Assembly (NCBI RefSeq): GCF_001528665.1
Contig: NZ_BBYJ01000008.1
Location: forward strand, 62,001 to 126,000
From: Microtetraspora malaysiensis
GTDB lineage: Bacteria > Actinomycetota > Actinomycetes > Streptosporangiales > Streptosporangiaceae
DNA length: 64,000 nt
Direction: 5' to 3'
The first letter of the stretch is position 1. Every line of letters starts with the position of its first letter. Shown one piece after another: positions 37,030 to 46,112 of this stretch. The notes under the pieces are model-generated. The model ran no database searches and had not been told where the DNA came from. It was given only the letters and a program-made list of their open reading frames with translations. Both the position numbers and the translations under genes were made by a program.

Positions 37030-38895
37030 GTGGGGAGCGACATCGAGGACCCGGACCACGCCCGCTACCAGGACCGCGACCGTGCCGGGAACCTCGCCCG
37101 AGATCACGTCCCGCGCCGCTCCCCGGGGACGGACCCCCGATCATGGTGCCTCCTCGCGGCGGAGCGGTTGGAGCGCGACCGCCCGGAGGCGGCGCTGGAG
37201 GCCGCGCGGCAGGCGATCGAACGCGACCCCGGCGGCGAGTGGGGGCACCGGCTGGCCGGCCTCGCCCTCGAACGCCTCGGCCGCGACGCCGAGGCCGTCG
37301 CCGCGGCCAGGGAGGCCGTACGGCTCGCGCCCGGCTCCTGGGCGGCGCGGCTCAGGCTGGGCGGCGCGCTGCGCCGGACGCCGGACGGCTGGCGCGAGGC
37401 GTGGGCGGAGGCGCGCAAGGCGGTGGCCTTCGCGCCCGAGGAACCCGATCCGCACGTCCTCGTGGGCGACCTGGCCCTGCTCCGGGGCGACCACGAGCGC
37501 GCCGTCGCGTCCTACCAGGCGGCGTTGCGGCTCTCGCGCGACCACCCGGTCGCGCGGGTCAACCTGGGGCTCGCCCTGCTGCGCTGGGAGCGCCCGCGCA
37601 CCCACCACGACCCCGCCTGGGCCGCCGACCCCCGCGAGACCACGCGGGCCCGGCGCGCCCTCGACGTCTGGTCCCGGCAGGTCCGCGTCCTGCTCGCCGT
37701 CGCGACGGTCGTCGTCACGGCCGCCGCGCTCGGCCTCGGCCTGCACCGGGAGGCGCAGATCGGCGGCGCGCTCGTGCTCGGCGGCGTCGTGGCCGTGACG
37801 GTCAGGCAGGCCGGGCGCGTGCCCGTCTGGTCGCGCGTCCCCGCGATGCTCCGGCGCGACCTCTGGTTCACCATGAACGCCGCGATGGCCCTCGCGGTCG
37901 TCGGCGCGTACGTCGCCGGGCTCGCCACCCTCCCCACCGGCACGGACGGCATACGGGACGGCGTGTGGGCCGGCGCGTGCGGCATCGTGCTGCTCAACGG
38001 CGTCGCCGCCGGGGCGCTTCGGCTGTTCGCCGAGGCGTGGCGGGGCCGTCCGGTCAGGGCGCTCGCGCACTTCGCCGCCGCCGGCCCGGTGCCCGCGGCC
38101 CGGCGGAACGCCGACGTGGCCCTCTGGATCCTCGCCGGGCGGGCCTGGTGGGCGCTCGCGCTGCTGCTGTCGCTGTGCGTGGTCGCCGCCCAGCCGCGCC
38201 TCGCGGTCGCCGCCGTCGCGGTGCCGGGCACCGTCGCCCTCGCCGTCCGCCGTGGCGGGGTGACCTCCCTCCTGCGCGCGACGTCGCGCCGCGACCGGCC
38301 GCTCGCGCTGACGCTGGCCCTGCTCGCGGTCGCCGCCCTCCTCCTCGCCCTCGCGGGAGCGGCGCCGGGCCGCGCCCTCGCCGGGGTGCCCGCCGTACCG
38401 GCGCTCGGAACGGCGGGGTCGGCCGCCTGCGCCGCGCTCGCGGGCGCGGCCGGCGCCTTCGCCGTCCGGGCCGCCCGCGCCTGGTGGAGCGGCGCTCCCG
38501 GCCCCTGGCGCTCCGCGCTGATCCCGTGCGAGTCACGCGGGAGGCGGCTCCCCGGTGACGCCTCGCCCCCGCCGGGCGTCAGCGACGCCGTACGGCACGC
38601 CGCCACCTATTCGAGGAGCGTCGTGCTCGCCTACACCCAGCGGGGCTGCCCGCGGGCACTCGCGGTCAGCGCGGTGACCTCGGTGAGCGCGTCGGGCGAG
38701 CTGAGGCTGATCGCGGGGGACGAGGCGTGGGAGGCGGTGGAGCGCGATCCACGGGTCGTCCTCTTCGTGGGCGACCCGCGGTTCTGGGCCGAGGTGCGCG
38801 GGGTCGCCGTCCCCTCCGGCGATGTTCTGCGCATCACGCCCAAACGGGTCGTCGTGCGGGAGTACCCCGGCCGCCACCAGGCCCGAGCACGTTAG
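37030..38895 (+). CDS. TPR protein with multi-TM region and C-terminal PNPOx-like domain
   Basis: 621 residues. After a charged N-terminus, TPR-like helices span ~40-185 (AALEAARQAIERDPGGEWGHRLAGLAL, RAVASYQAALRLSRDHPVARVNLGLAL). Six or more hydrophobic segments fill ~215-500. The last ~100 residues (VVLAYTQRGCPRALAVSAV, VLFVGDPRFWAEVRGVAV, ITPKRVVVREYPG) look like a pyridoxamine-oxidase split barrel. GTG 37030 is the only in-frame start near the gap but lacks a spaced ribosome site. It is followed 58 bp later by the tandem AAA+ gene, a likely operon partner. Confidence 0.7.
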   Translation: MGSDIEDPDHARYQDRDRAGNLARDHVPRRSPGTDPRSWCLLAAERLERDRPEAALEAARQAIERDPGGEWGHRLAGLALERLGRDAEAVAAAREAVRLAPGSWAARLRLGGALRRTPDGWREAWAEARKAVAFAPEEPDPHVLVGDLALLRGDHERAVASYQAALRLSRDHPVARVNLGLALLRWERPRTHHDPAWAADPRETTRARRALDVWSRQVRVLLAVATVVVTAAALGLGLHREAQIGGALVLGGVVAVTVRQAGRVPVWSRVPAMLRRDLWFTMNAAMALAVVGAYVAGLATLPTGTDGIRDGVWAGACGIVLLNGVAAGALRLFAEAWRGRPVRALAHFAAAGPVPAARRNADVALWILAGRAWWALALLLSLCVVAAQPRLAVAAVAVPGTVALAVRRGGVTSLLRATSRRDRPLALTLALLAVAALLLALAGAAPGRALAGVPAVPALGTAGSAACAALAGAAGAFAVRAARAWWSGAPGPWRSALIPCESRGRRLPGDASPPPGVSDAVRHAATYSRSVVLAYTQRGCPRALAVSAVTSVSASGELRLIAGDEAWEAVERDPRVVLFVGDPRFWAEVRGVAVPSGDVLRITPKRVVVREYPGRHQARAR

Positions 38896-38953
38896 ATCCA
38901 CCCATCGCGCGTTCGCGTGCGGTATAACCGGGGGGCGAACCGGGGAGGCGTTG

Positions 38954-41296
38954 ATGCGGGACTCCGACAGGGCCCAGCCGGCGGGCAGCGCCGGGGCGCG
39001 GGATCTGTTCGAACAAGCGCGGCTGCGCTATTTCCACCTTCCTCCCTTCGTGCGGCGCGTGCTCTTCACCGGGACCCTGATCGCCTCGATCGGCGTCGCC
39101 GCGGCCCTGGGGTGGCCGCTGCTCACCACGTTCTTCACCACGGTCGTGGTGCTGGCCTTCGTCGCGCTCGCGCTCAGCTATCCGCGCGCGGCGGCGACCG
39201 CGCTCGTCCTCGCCGCCTGGGGGACGCTGCTCCCGCTGTTCCTCGGCGCCTTCGGCGGTGCCCAGGCGGTTGAGCCGTACCTGCTGCTGTTCCTGGCGGC
39301 CCCGGTCGCGGGCGCGGCGCATCTCATCCGGTGGGTGCCTCCGTGGCTGACCACGCTGGCCGCCCTGGCCCCGGCGGCCGTCGTGGCCTTCGCGATCGCC
39401 CCGGTCTCCATCAGCGTCGCCCTCTGGGCCGCGTACGGCGCGGCCTGCGTGGTGCTCGTCTACCGCTTCACGCTGGCGCGGCGGGTGCGCGCGGCCATCG
39501 CCGTCCCGCCTCAGGGCGGCGACGCCCCGGTCAGGCAGCGGCTGCGGGTGGGCGGGCACCAGCACCCCACCGGCGAGACGGGTCCGCCGCCGCCGATCAC
39601 GGTCGAGCAGGCGCTGGGCGAGCTGGAGTCGATGATCGGCCTTGAGCCGGTCAAAGAGCAGGTGCGGGCCATCGCCGCGTCCATCGAGGCGGCCCGGCTG
39701 CGCAAGGAGGCGGGGTTCACCAACGAGCCCCCGATGCGGCACTTCGTCTTCGTCGGGCCGCCCGGCACGGGCAAGACGAGCGTCGCGCGCACCCTCGCGA
39801 AGATCTTCTACGCGTTCGGCCTGCTGGAGACGCCCTTCGTGGTCGAAGCCCAGCGGGCCGACCTGGTCGGCGAGTACCTCGGCGCCACCGCGATCAAGAC
39901 CAACGAGCTGATCGACCGGGCGCTCGGCGGCGTGCTGTTCATCGACGAGGCGTACGGGCTGATCAACTCCGGCGACGGCCAGCCCGACCGGTTCGGCGCC
40001 GAGGCGGTGCAGACGCTGCTCAAGCGGGCCGAGGACGACCGCGACCGGCTGATCATCGTGCTGGCCGGCTACGAGAAGGAGATGGGTGCCTTCCTCTCCT
40101 CCAACCCGGGCCTCTCCAGCCGGTTCGCCACCCGGGTGCGCTTCCCCGGCTACACCCCGGATGAGCTGCTGTCGATCACCGAGGCGCTGCAGGCCAGGCG
40201 GGGCGACCGGCTGCCCTCCGACGCCCGCCCCGTCCTGCGCGGCCTGTTCGAGGACGTCCACCGGCGCGGGCTGGTCGACGAGCTGGGCAACGCCCGCTTC
40301 GCCCGCACCCTCGCCGAGGCCGCCGCGCAGGCCAGAGACGTGCGCGTGGTGAGCGCCGGGGGAGCGCCCCGCGGCGAGGACCTGGTCACGACCACCGCCG
40401 ACGACGTCACCAGGGCGTTCAACGAGATCACCGCCAGGTTCCGCGGATACCAGGCCACGCCCACCCTGGAGGAGGCGCTGGCCGACCTGGACTCCATGGC
40501 GGGCCTCGAACCCGTCAAGCGGCAGGTCCACGCGATCGCCGCCCAGCTCAAGGTGGCGCGCATGCGCCAGGAGCAGGGCCTGCCGGTCCAGTCCCAGATG
40601 CGGCACTTCGTCTTCGTCGGGCCGCCCGGCACCGGCAAGACCACCGTCGCCCGCGTCCTGGGCCGGATCTTCTCCGCTCTCGGGCTGCTCGCCCGGCCCG
40701 ACGTCGTCGAGGCGTCCCGCGCCGACCTCGTGGGCCAGCACCTCGGCGCCACCGCGATCAAGACCAACGAGCTGATCGACCGGGCGCTCGGCGGCGTGCT
40801 GTTCATCGACGAGGCGTACGGCCTGGTCAACAACGGGTACGCGGGCGGGGACGCCTTCGGCGCCGAGGCGGTGCAGACGCTGCTCAAGCGGGCCGAGGAC
40901 GACCGCGACCGCCTGGTCGTCGTCCTCGCCGGATACCAGAGGGAGATGGACGCCTTCCTGGCCACCAACCCCGGCCTCGCCTCGCGGTTCAACCAGTTCG
41001 TCGCGTTCCCCTCGTACGCGCCGGGCGAGCTGGCCGAGATCGCCGAGCTGCAGGCGGCTCGCGCGGGGGACAGGTTCGACGCCTCCGCCCGCCGCGACCT
41101 CGCCGACGTCTTCGACTGGGTCTGCCGCGAGGGGCTGATCGACGGGCTCGGCAACGGCCGGTTCGCCCGTTCCCTCTACGAGAGGGCCGCCATGCGGCGC
41201 GACGTGCGGCTGGCCGCGCAGGGCTCGGCCAACACCGCCGAGCTGACCACGATCATCAGCGACGACGTGCGCAGCGCCGTCGACGAGCTCTCCTGA
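38954..41296 (+). CDS. Membrane-anchored tandem AAA+ ATPase (CbxX/CfqX, EccA-like)
   Basis: 780 residues. The N-terminal ~185 residues hold about six hydrophobic segments (VLFTGTLIASIGVAAALGWPLL, LLLFLAAPVAGAAHL, VALWAAYGAACVVLVY). Two CbxX/CfqX-type AAA+ modules follow, ~215-490 and ~505-770. Each has Walker A GPPGTGKT, Walker B VLFIDEAYGL and the sensor region VVLAGYxxEM. Soluble relatives include Rubisco activase CbbX and type VII secretion EccA; no esx genes are seen here. ATG 38954 follows GGGGAGG. The two modules still share an exact 81-bp DNA stretch. Confidence 0.85.
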   Translation: MRDSDRAQPAGSAGARDLFEQARLRYFHLPPFVRRVLFTGTLIASIGVAAALGWPLLTTFFTTVVVLAFVALALSYPRAAATALVLAAWGTLLPLFLGAFGGAQAVEPYLLLFLAAPVAGAAHLIRWVPPWLTTLAALAPAAVVAFAIAPVSISVALWAAYGAACVVLVYRFTLARRVRAAIAVPPQGGDAPVRQRLRVGGHQHPTGETGPPPPITVEQALGELESMIGLEPVKEQVRAIAASIEAARLRKEAGFTNEPPMRHFVFVGPPGTGKTSVARTLAKIFYAFGLLETPFVVEAQRADLVGEYLGATAIKTNELIDRALGGVLFIDEAYGLINSGDGQPDRFGAEAVQTLLKRAEDDRDRLIIVLAGYEKEMGAFLSSNPGLSSRFATRVRFPGYTPDELLSITEALQARRGDRLPSDARPVLRGLFEDVHRRGLVDELGNARFARTLAEAAAQARDVRVVSAGGAPRGEDLVTTTADDVTRAFNEITARFRGYQATPTLEEALADLDSMAGLEPVKRQVHAIAAQLKVARMRQEQGLPVQSQMRHFVFVGPPGTGKTTVARVLGRIFSALGLLARPDVVEASRADLVGQHLGATAIKTNELIDRALGGVLFIDEAYGLVNNGYAGGDAFGAEAVQTLLKRAEDDRDRLVVVLAGYQREMDAFLATNPGLASRFNQFVAFPSYAPGELAEIAELQAARAGDRFDASARRDLADVFDWVCREGLIDGLGNGRFARSLYERAAMRRDVRLAAQGSANTAELTTIISDDVRSAVDELS
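39877..39957. repeat. 81-bp intragenic repeat, copy A
   Basis: Identical to 40741-40821 (offset 864 bp), covering the Walker B region of the first AAA+ module. A second identical stretch of 56 bp (39992-40047 and 40856-40911) keeps the same offset. Confidence 0.85.
40741..40821. repeat. 81-bp intragenic repeat, copy B
   Basis: Identical to 39877-39957, in the second AAA+ module. It points to recent duplication or ongoing gene conversion within the gene. Confidence 0.85.
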
Positions 41297-41427
41297 CCCG
41301 CGCCGCGACGGCCTGAACGTCACGGCGGGTTCCCGGTTGTTCCCGCCCACGGCGCGGAGGCTCGCCTCACTGATTACGGTCTGTTACATAAAGCATGCAA
41401 ACTGCGACCGCATCGGGGAGGAGCGCC

Positions 41428-43152
41428 GTGCAGGCACGAAAGCTGGCCGCGTTGATCACGCTGCTTGTTGTGGGGACCGCGACAGCCTGCTCGGGCGGGT
41501 CCTCCGGCGACGACCAGGGGAGCCACACCACCGGCTCCCTCAAGGCGTACGACATCAACCCGGTCGCCCGGGACAAGGTGAAGGACGGCGGCACCCTCAA
41601 GTGGGGCCTGTCCGACTTCCCGGCCCAGTGGAACATCAACCAGACGGACGGCGACAGCGGCGAGGCGTGGGCCGTCATCGGCGCCCTCATGCCCATCACG
41701 TTCCGCTCCGACGAGAAGGGGCGCCTCTCGCTCGACCGCGACTACGTCCTCCAGGCGAAGGTCACCGAGAAGACCCCGCACGAGGTCGTCAGGTACACGC
41801 TCAACCCCAAGGCCAAATGGTCCGACGGCAAGCCGATCACCTGGCAGGACTACGCCGCCCAGTGGAAGGCCATGAACGGCCACGACAAGGCGTACGGCGT
41901 CTACACCGGGTCGGGATACGACTCGGTCAAGAGCGTCACGAAGGGTGCGAACGACCACGAGGTCGTGGTCACCTTCGCCGAGCCGTTCGGCGAATGGCGG
42001 GCACTGTTCTCCCCGCTCTACCCGCGCTCGGCCAACGAATCCGTGACCGCGTTCAACTCCGGCTGGGTCAACCGCATCCCCGTGACCGCCGGGCCGTTCA
42101 AGGTCGAAGGGCTCGACCCCGCGGGCAGGACCATCACCCTGGCGCGCGACACCTCCTGGTGGGGCGATCGCGCCAAGCTCGACCGCATCGTGTTCCGCGC
42201 CCTGCAGGGCAACGCCCTCGTCAACGCCTACAGCGGCCGCGACCTGGACATCTTCGACGCCGGCCTGTCACCCACCGCGTACGACTGGGGCAAGAGCGAA
42301 CCGACCGTCTCGGTGCGGCAGGCGGGCAGCACCGACTTCCGGCAGGTCACGCTCAACGCCGAAAGCCCGGCGCTGTCCGACATGCGGGTCCGCCAGGCCA
42401 TCGCCGTCGGGATCGACCGCAAGGCCGTCATCTCGGCCGATCTGAAGGGGATGAACTGGCCGACGGTGCCGCTGAACAGCCACTTCTACGTCCACGGACA
42501 GGGTGCCTACCAGGACGAGGCGGGCTGGCTCGGCACATACGACCCGGCCCGCGCCGGGCGGCTGCTCGACCAGGCGGGCTGGACGCTGACCGCCGGCACC
42601 CGTAAGAAGAACGGCCAGGAACTCGCGCTGCGCTTCCTCATCCCCTCCGACGCGCCGGTGGCCCGCACGGAGGCCGACGTCATAAGCGCGTCCCTGGAGA
42701 AAATCGGGGTGAAGGTCGCCGTCGTCGCCGTGCCGGGCGACGACTACTTCGACAAATACCTCGTCCCCGGGCAGTTCGACCTGACCTCCTTCGCCTACGC
42801 GGCCTCGCCGTTCCCCGTGTCGGCCAACTACGGCGTGTACCTCAACGCGACCAACCCGTCCTCCGGCGGCAAGCGCGAGGAGAAGCAGCAGGCCGCCAAG
42901 CAGTGGGACGCGAACCTCGGCCGCGCCGGCAGCCCCAAGATCGACTCCGCGCTGTTCGCGGCCGGATCCCAGCTCGACCAGGCGAAGGCCGCCGCCAAGC
43001 TCAACGCCGCCGACCGGCTCATCTGGGAGCAGGCCACGGTCCTGCCGCTGTTCCAGCGCCCCCAGACCGTGATCGCCAGGTCCACCCTGGCCAACATCGG
43101 CGCCACCGGCTTCTACGACCTGAGGTATGCCAACATCGGCTTCACGGGCTGA
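41428..43152 (+). CDS. ABC transporter substrate-binding lipoprotein (peptide/nickel, SBP_bac_5)
   Basis: A 574-residue exported binding protein. The signal segment AALITLLVVGTATAC ends in Cys, a lipobox with Ala at -3. The family-5 fold is shown by GGTLKWGLSDFPAQWNINQTDG, WSDGKPITWQDYAAQWKAM, GPFKVEGLDPAGRTITL and SDMRVRQAIAVGIDRKAVI. Such proteins deliver oligopeptides or similar solutes to an ABC importer. No permease or ATPase gene is adjacent, so it is an orphan here. GTG 41428 has GGGGAGGAG upstream; an ATG 33 bases earlier is less likely. Confidence 0.88.
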   Translation: MQARKLAALITLLVVGTATACSGGSSGDDQGSHTTGSLKAYDINPVARDKVKDGGTLKWGLSDFPAQWNINQTDGDSGEAWAVIGALMPITFRSDEKGRLSLDRDYVLQAKVTEKTPHEVVRYTLNPKAKWSDGKPITWQDYAAQWKAMNGHDKAYGVYTGSGYDSVKSVTKGANDHEVVVTFAEPFGEWRALFSPLYPRSANESVTAFNSGWVNRIPVTAGPFKVEGLDPAGRTITLARDTSWWGDRAKLDRIVFRALQGNALVNAYSGRDLDIFDAGLSPTAYDWGKSEPTVSVRQAGSTDFRQVTLNAESPALSDMRVRQAIAVGIDRKAVISADLKGMNWPTVPLNSHFYVHGQGAYQDEAGWLGTYDPARAGRLLDQAGWTLTAGTRKKNGQELALRFLIPSDAPVARTEADVISASLEKIGVKVAVVAVPGDDYFDKYLVPGQFDLTSFAYAASPFPVSANYGVYLNATNPSSGGKREEKQQAAKQWDANLGRAGSPKIDSALFAAGSQLDQAKAAAKLNAADRLIWEQATVLPLFQRPQTVIARSTLANIGATGFYDLRYANIGFTG

Positions 43153-43170
43153 CCTGCCGCGCCCTGTGTC

Positions 43171-43402
43171 TATTTGCGCTCGCTTCGCTCGCGCGGGCTC
43201 GGGGCGCCCTCAGTCGATGTCTTCCCTCGTCGCTCGGGGTCGCTCGTTCCTCAGTCCAGACACCGCCGCGCCCCTCTGCGCTTATTGGCCTCGCTTCGCT
43301 CGGCGGGCTCGGGGCGCCTTGAGTCGATGTCTTCCCTCGTCGCTCGGGGTCGCTCGTTCCTCGCTCCCCACTCGCTCCTCAGTCCAGACACCGCCGCGCC
43401 CC
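43171..43402. repeat. Two ~112-bp tandem intergenic repeats
   Basis: Copy A (43171-43274) and copy B (43283-43402) share the blocks CGGGCTCGGGGCGCC, AGTCGATGTCTTCCCTCGTC, GCTCGGGGTCGCTCGTTCCTC and CAGTCCAGACACCGCCGCGC. Copy B carries ~16 extra bases. They fill the 303-bp gap between the binding-protein gene and the convergent hypothetical gene. No coding function is seen. CTCGCTTCGCTCG motifs could form local hairpins. Confidence 0.8.
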
Positions 43403-43455
43403 GAGCGTGATGGTTGGGCATCGCAATGATTGATGGGACTCGTGGTCGGGTGAGG

Positions 43456-45027
43456 TCAGGGGGAGGTCTCGTCGGGGATGTCGGCGATGTCGGCGAGGGC
43501 GGCGGCCAGCTCATCGGGGTGGTCGCCCATCCGCTCGGCGATCTCGATGAGCAGGTGCAGCACCTCGTGCCGCTCGTGGCCGAGATCCAGCAGTCGCTGG
43601 GCAGCCTCCCACATTTGCGGGGGGTCGCCCTCCCAGAGCCGGGCCGCGATCTCCTCATGCCAGGCGAGGTGTTCGTCGAAGTCGGGCCGGTCGCGCTCGT
43701 CGGCGTGATCGATCTCCAGCAGGATCCGGCGGTCGCCCTCGTCCGCCGGATTCAGCGTGTCCAGGATGATCGAGCCGTGGACACCCTGCAGCAGCGGGAA
43801 GGCGAAGGCGCGGCGGGCCAGCGCCGACAGGTCGCCGTCCGGCAGCAGCCGCTCGACCAGCGCCGGGTCCAGCCCGAAGGTGGCCGGGTCCCGGTACGCC
43901 TCGGTGAACCGGGCGGTCGCCTCCCACACCGCGTCCAGCGTCGCCCGGATGCCCTGCTCCGGCAGGCCGGTGCGCGGCGCGGCGAACCGGACCCACGCGG
44001 CCAGCGCGTGCGGCATGGCCTCCTGCTCGGCCGGCCGCAGCATCACCTTCCGCGGCAGCCAGTCCAGCAGGAACGTCTCGCACTTGACCGGGCTCACCCG
44101 CAGCGGCCGTCCGAGGTCCTGGTCGCACCCGTAGTCGATGATGTGGTCGGCGCACCGGGACGCCGCCGACGGGTCGGAGAGGTTCTCCGCCGCGTCGGAG
44201 GCGAGGAACTCGGCCGCGAGCATCGCCCGCCGGTCCCTGCTGTACGGCGCCTCGCTGTGCGGCGGCGCGGGACGCTTGCGACCGGGCGGAAGCGCCTTGA
44301 TCCGCGAGCGGGCGAACGCGTGGTAGGCGCTGTAGCCGTCGCTGACGAGCCGCGGAGCGTTCCGGCGGTCGCGGCTGAGCGAGTCCCGTGTCGCCTTCAT
44401 GGCGAACTCCATCAGTGCCCGCGCCTGCTGCGGCTCGATCTCCTCGAACCGGAGCATGGGGTTGACCGCCGCCTCCAGCCTGGCCTGTTCCAGCAGCTTG
44501 TCCACCTGCGAGGAGACCCAGGCGTCGCGGGCCATGCCGCGCATGTTGTAGTCGACGACCACGACCAGGGCGTGCGTGTCCTCGCCGTTGTAGGCGAAGG
44601 TGCACACCACCGTGTCCTGGTCGCCGTAGATGTCCCTGGACACGTAGCACCCGGCCGGCTTCACCGTGCCCACCCGGTCGGCCCACCGGGGGCGGGCGAC
44701 GTCGGACTCCATCAGGGCGAGGGCGGCGCCCTCGGCCTTGGCGGCCTGGCGGGCGGTGCCGAGGTAGGCGACGGAGATCAGCAGGGTGAGGGCGGCGGGC
44801 GTGCCGGCCTTGGCGGCGTAGTCGACCAGGCCCTCGCCGAGGACCTGCTCGACGTCGCCGCCGCGCAGCCGCCGGCCCCACCAGGCGCCCAGCATGTCCG
44901 ACACCATGAGCTCCGCGTCCAGCGGGCTCCGTACGGCGAGCAGTTCGCGCGCCGCGAGAAGCATCTCGGCGAAGACGTCGTCCGGGGTCTGCGTCTCCCG
45001 GGGATCGCGCCGCCTGCGCCCCCTCAT
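43456..45027 (-). CDS. Large conserved hypothetical protein
   Basis: 523 residues from ATG 45027 (frame open further upstream). No signal or TM segment is seen. Distinct features are LGAWWGRRLRGGDVEQVLGEGLVDYAA, CTFAYNGEDTHALVVVVDYNM and CETFLLDWLPRKVMLRPAEQ..LAAWVRFA. A C-terminal helical region of ~100 acidic residues carries HEEIAARLWEGDPPQMWEAAQRLL. I recall the DWLPRKV..AWVRWA pattern from many actinobacterial hypotheticals but know no function. It is cytoplasmic, with a helical repeat-like composition. It may share a transcript with no other gene. Confidence 0.75.
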   Translation of the reverse strand: MRGRRRRDPRETQTPDDVFAEMLLAARELLAVRSPLDAELMVSDMLGAWWGRRLRGGDVEQVLGEGLVDYAAKAGTPAALTLLISVAYLGTARQAAKAEGAALALMESDVARPRWADRVGTVKPAGCYVSRDIYGDQDTVVCTFAYNGEDTHALVVVVDYNMRGMARDAWVSSQVDKLLEQARLEAAVNPMLRFEEIEPQQARALMEFAMKATRDSLSRDRRNAPRLVSDGYSAYHAFARSRIKALPPGRKRPAPPHSEAPYSRDRRAMLAAEFLASDAAENLSDPSAASRCADHIIDYGCDQDLGRPLRVSPVKCETFLLDWLPRKVMLRPAEQEAMPHALAAWVRFAAPRTGLPEQGIRATLDAVWEATARFTEAYRDPATFGLDPALVERLLPDGDLSALARRAFAFPLLQGVHGSIILDTLNPADEGDRRILLEIDHADERDRPDFDEHLAWHEEIAARLWEGDPPQMWEAAQRLLDLGHERHEVLHLLIEIAERMGDHPDELAAALADIADIPDETSP

Positions 45028-45173
45028 CGGGCCGCCCCGCCGCGTGCGGGCGCGCGCGAGCCCGGCCTGCGGTGACTGTCGGGGAGCTCGCTCACGGAAC
45101 CCACCTTCTCGCATTCCCGGCCCGATCGGCATCCGGAACACGGCCCGGTGACTTCCCTGTTATACGGGCGGCC

Positions 45174-45422
45174 CTATTCCGCCCGGGAAGGCGGCGCCGA
45201 GTTCACCAGGGCGAGCAGGTGCTCGCGCGCGATCCACTCGACCGTCGCCGGTGTGGCGGGCAGCCCGAGATGCTCGGTGCAGGCCCACACGTCCGCGACA
45301 CAGCGGCTCACCCTTTCCGCGGGTACGGTGCAGAACTCCGCGGCCAGCCGGGCGCTGACCGGTTCGAGCAGGGGCGTCGGCGCGCGGCCGTCGACCCGTG
45401 TGGCGAGTGCTGGCATCGTCAC
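45174..45422 (-). CDS. Small three-helix protein (DUF3562-like)
   Basis: 82 residues with SARLAAEFCTVPAERVSRCVADVWACTEHLG and VEWIAREHLLALVNS, a helical bundle pattern like short actinobacterial proteins of unknown role. The start is GTG 45422 or ATG 45416, with AAGGA just upstream. It is divergent from the HhH-GPD gene. Confidence 0.6.
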   Translation of the reverse strand: MTMPALATRVDGRAPTPLLEPVSARLAAEFCTVPAERVSRCVADVWACTEHLGLPATPATVEWIAREHLLALVNSAPPSRAE

Positions 45423-45545
45423 ATTCCTTGCTGAGTGACCACCCGGCGGTCTCCGCGCCGGAAATGACAGGGACCGGCCGCTTTCATTCCATAACTTTCC
45501 GCAGACGTGTCAACCCCTCACGAAGCTCCGTGCAAAGCTGTCCCC

Positions 45546-46112
45546 ATGCGTATCCAGCTCGCCCAGCGCCAGGACGCCGACGAACTGCTGAGTCGGAGCT
45601 CCCTGGCGCTGCTCGTCGGCATGCTGCTTGATCAGCAGATCCCCATGGAGTGGGCGTTCGCCGGTCCGCGCACCATCGCCGATCGGCTTGGGCATGATCT
45701 GGACGCGCGGGAGATCGCCTCCTATGATCCTTCGGAGTTCGCGGCACTGCTGGCAGCCAGGCCGGCCGTCCATCGGTATCCGGGCTCCATGGCGGGCCGG
45801 ATCCAGGCTCTGGCCGCCTATCTGGTCGAGCATTACGATGGCTCGGCCGACCGGGTGTGGGAGGATGTCGACGACGGTGCCGAGTTGCTACGCCGCCTGC
45901 TGGCGCTGCCCGGGTTCGGCAAGCAGAAGGCACAGATCTTCCTCGCGCTGCTCGGTAAGCAGCTCGGGGTTCGCCCGCCAGGCTGGCGCGAGGCCGCCGG
46001 GTCGTACGGCGCCGAGGGTGTGCACCTGTCCGTCGCCGACGTGGTCGACTCCGCGAGCCTCGGTATGGTGCGGGCGGCCAAGCAGGAAGCGAAGAGGTCC
46101 GCCAAGAAGTAA
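45546..46112 (+). CDS. HhH-GPD-type base excision DNA repair protein
   Basis: A 188-residue member of the actinobacterial HhH-GPD group. SSLALLVGMLLDQQIPMEWAFAGP is the typical N-terminus. The helix-hairpin-helix is LLALPGFGKQKAQIFLALLGK, and a conserved VADVVDSASL region with a C-terminal lysine-rich tail follows. Members lack the iron-sulfur cluster motif of Nth/MutY and are annotated as repair glycosylases by homology; the substrate is unknown. ATG 45546 is taken as the start. The 340-bp gap after it (46113-46452) holds only promoter-like sequence. Confidence 0.82.
   Translation: MRIQLAQRQDADELLSRSSLALLVGMLLDQQIPMEWAFAGPRTIADRLGHDLDAREIASYDPSEFAALLAARPAVHRYPGSMAGRIQALAAYLVEHYDGSADRVWEDVDDGAELLRRLLALPGFGKQKAQIFLALLGKQLGVRPPGWREAAGSYGAEGVHLSVADVVDSASLGMVRAAKQEAKRSAKK

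Noticed and set aside
38954-41296. Type VII (ESX) secretion locus
   Set aside because: The AAA+ domains resemble EccA, but no EccB/C/D/E, WXG100 or mycosin genes are in the window.
43171-43402. CRISPR array or coding gene in the tandem repeat
   Set aside because: There are only two ~110-bp units with no spacer pattern. Open frames across it read as Arg/Ser-rich noise in all frames.
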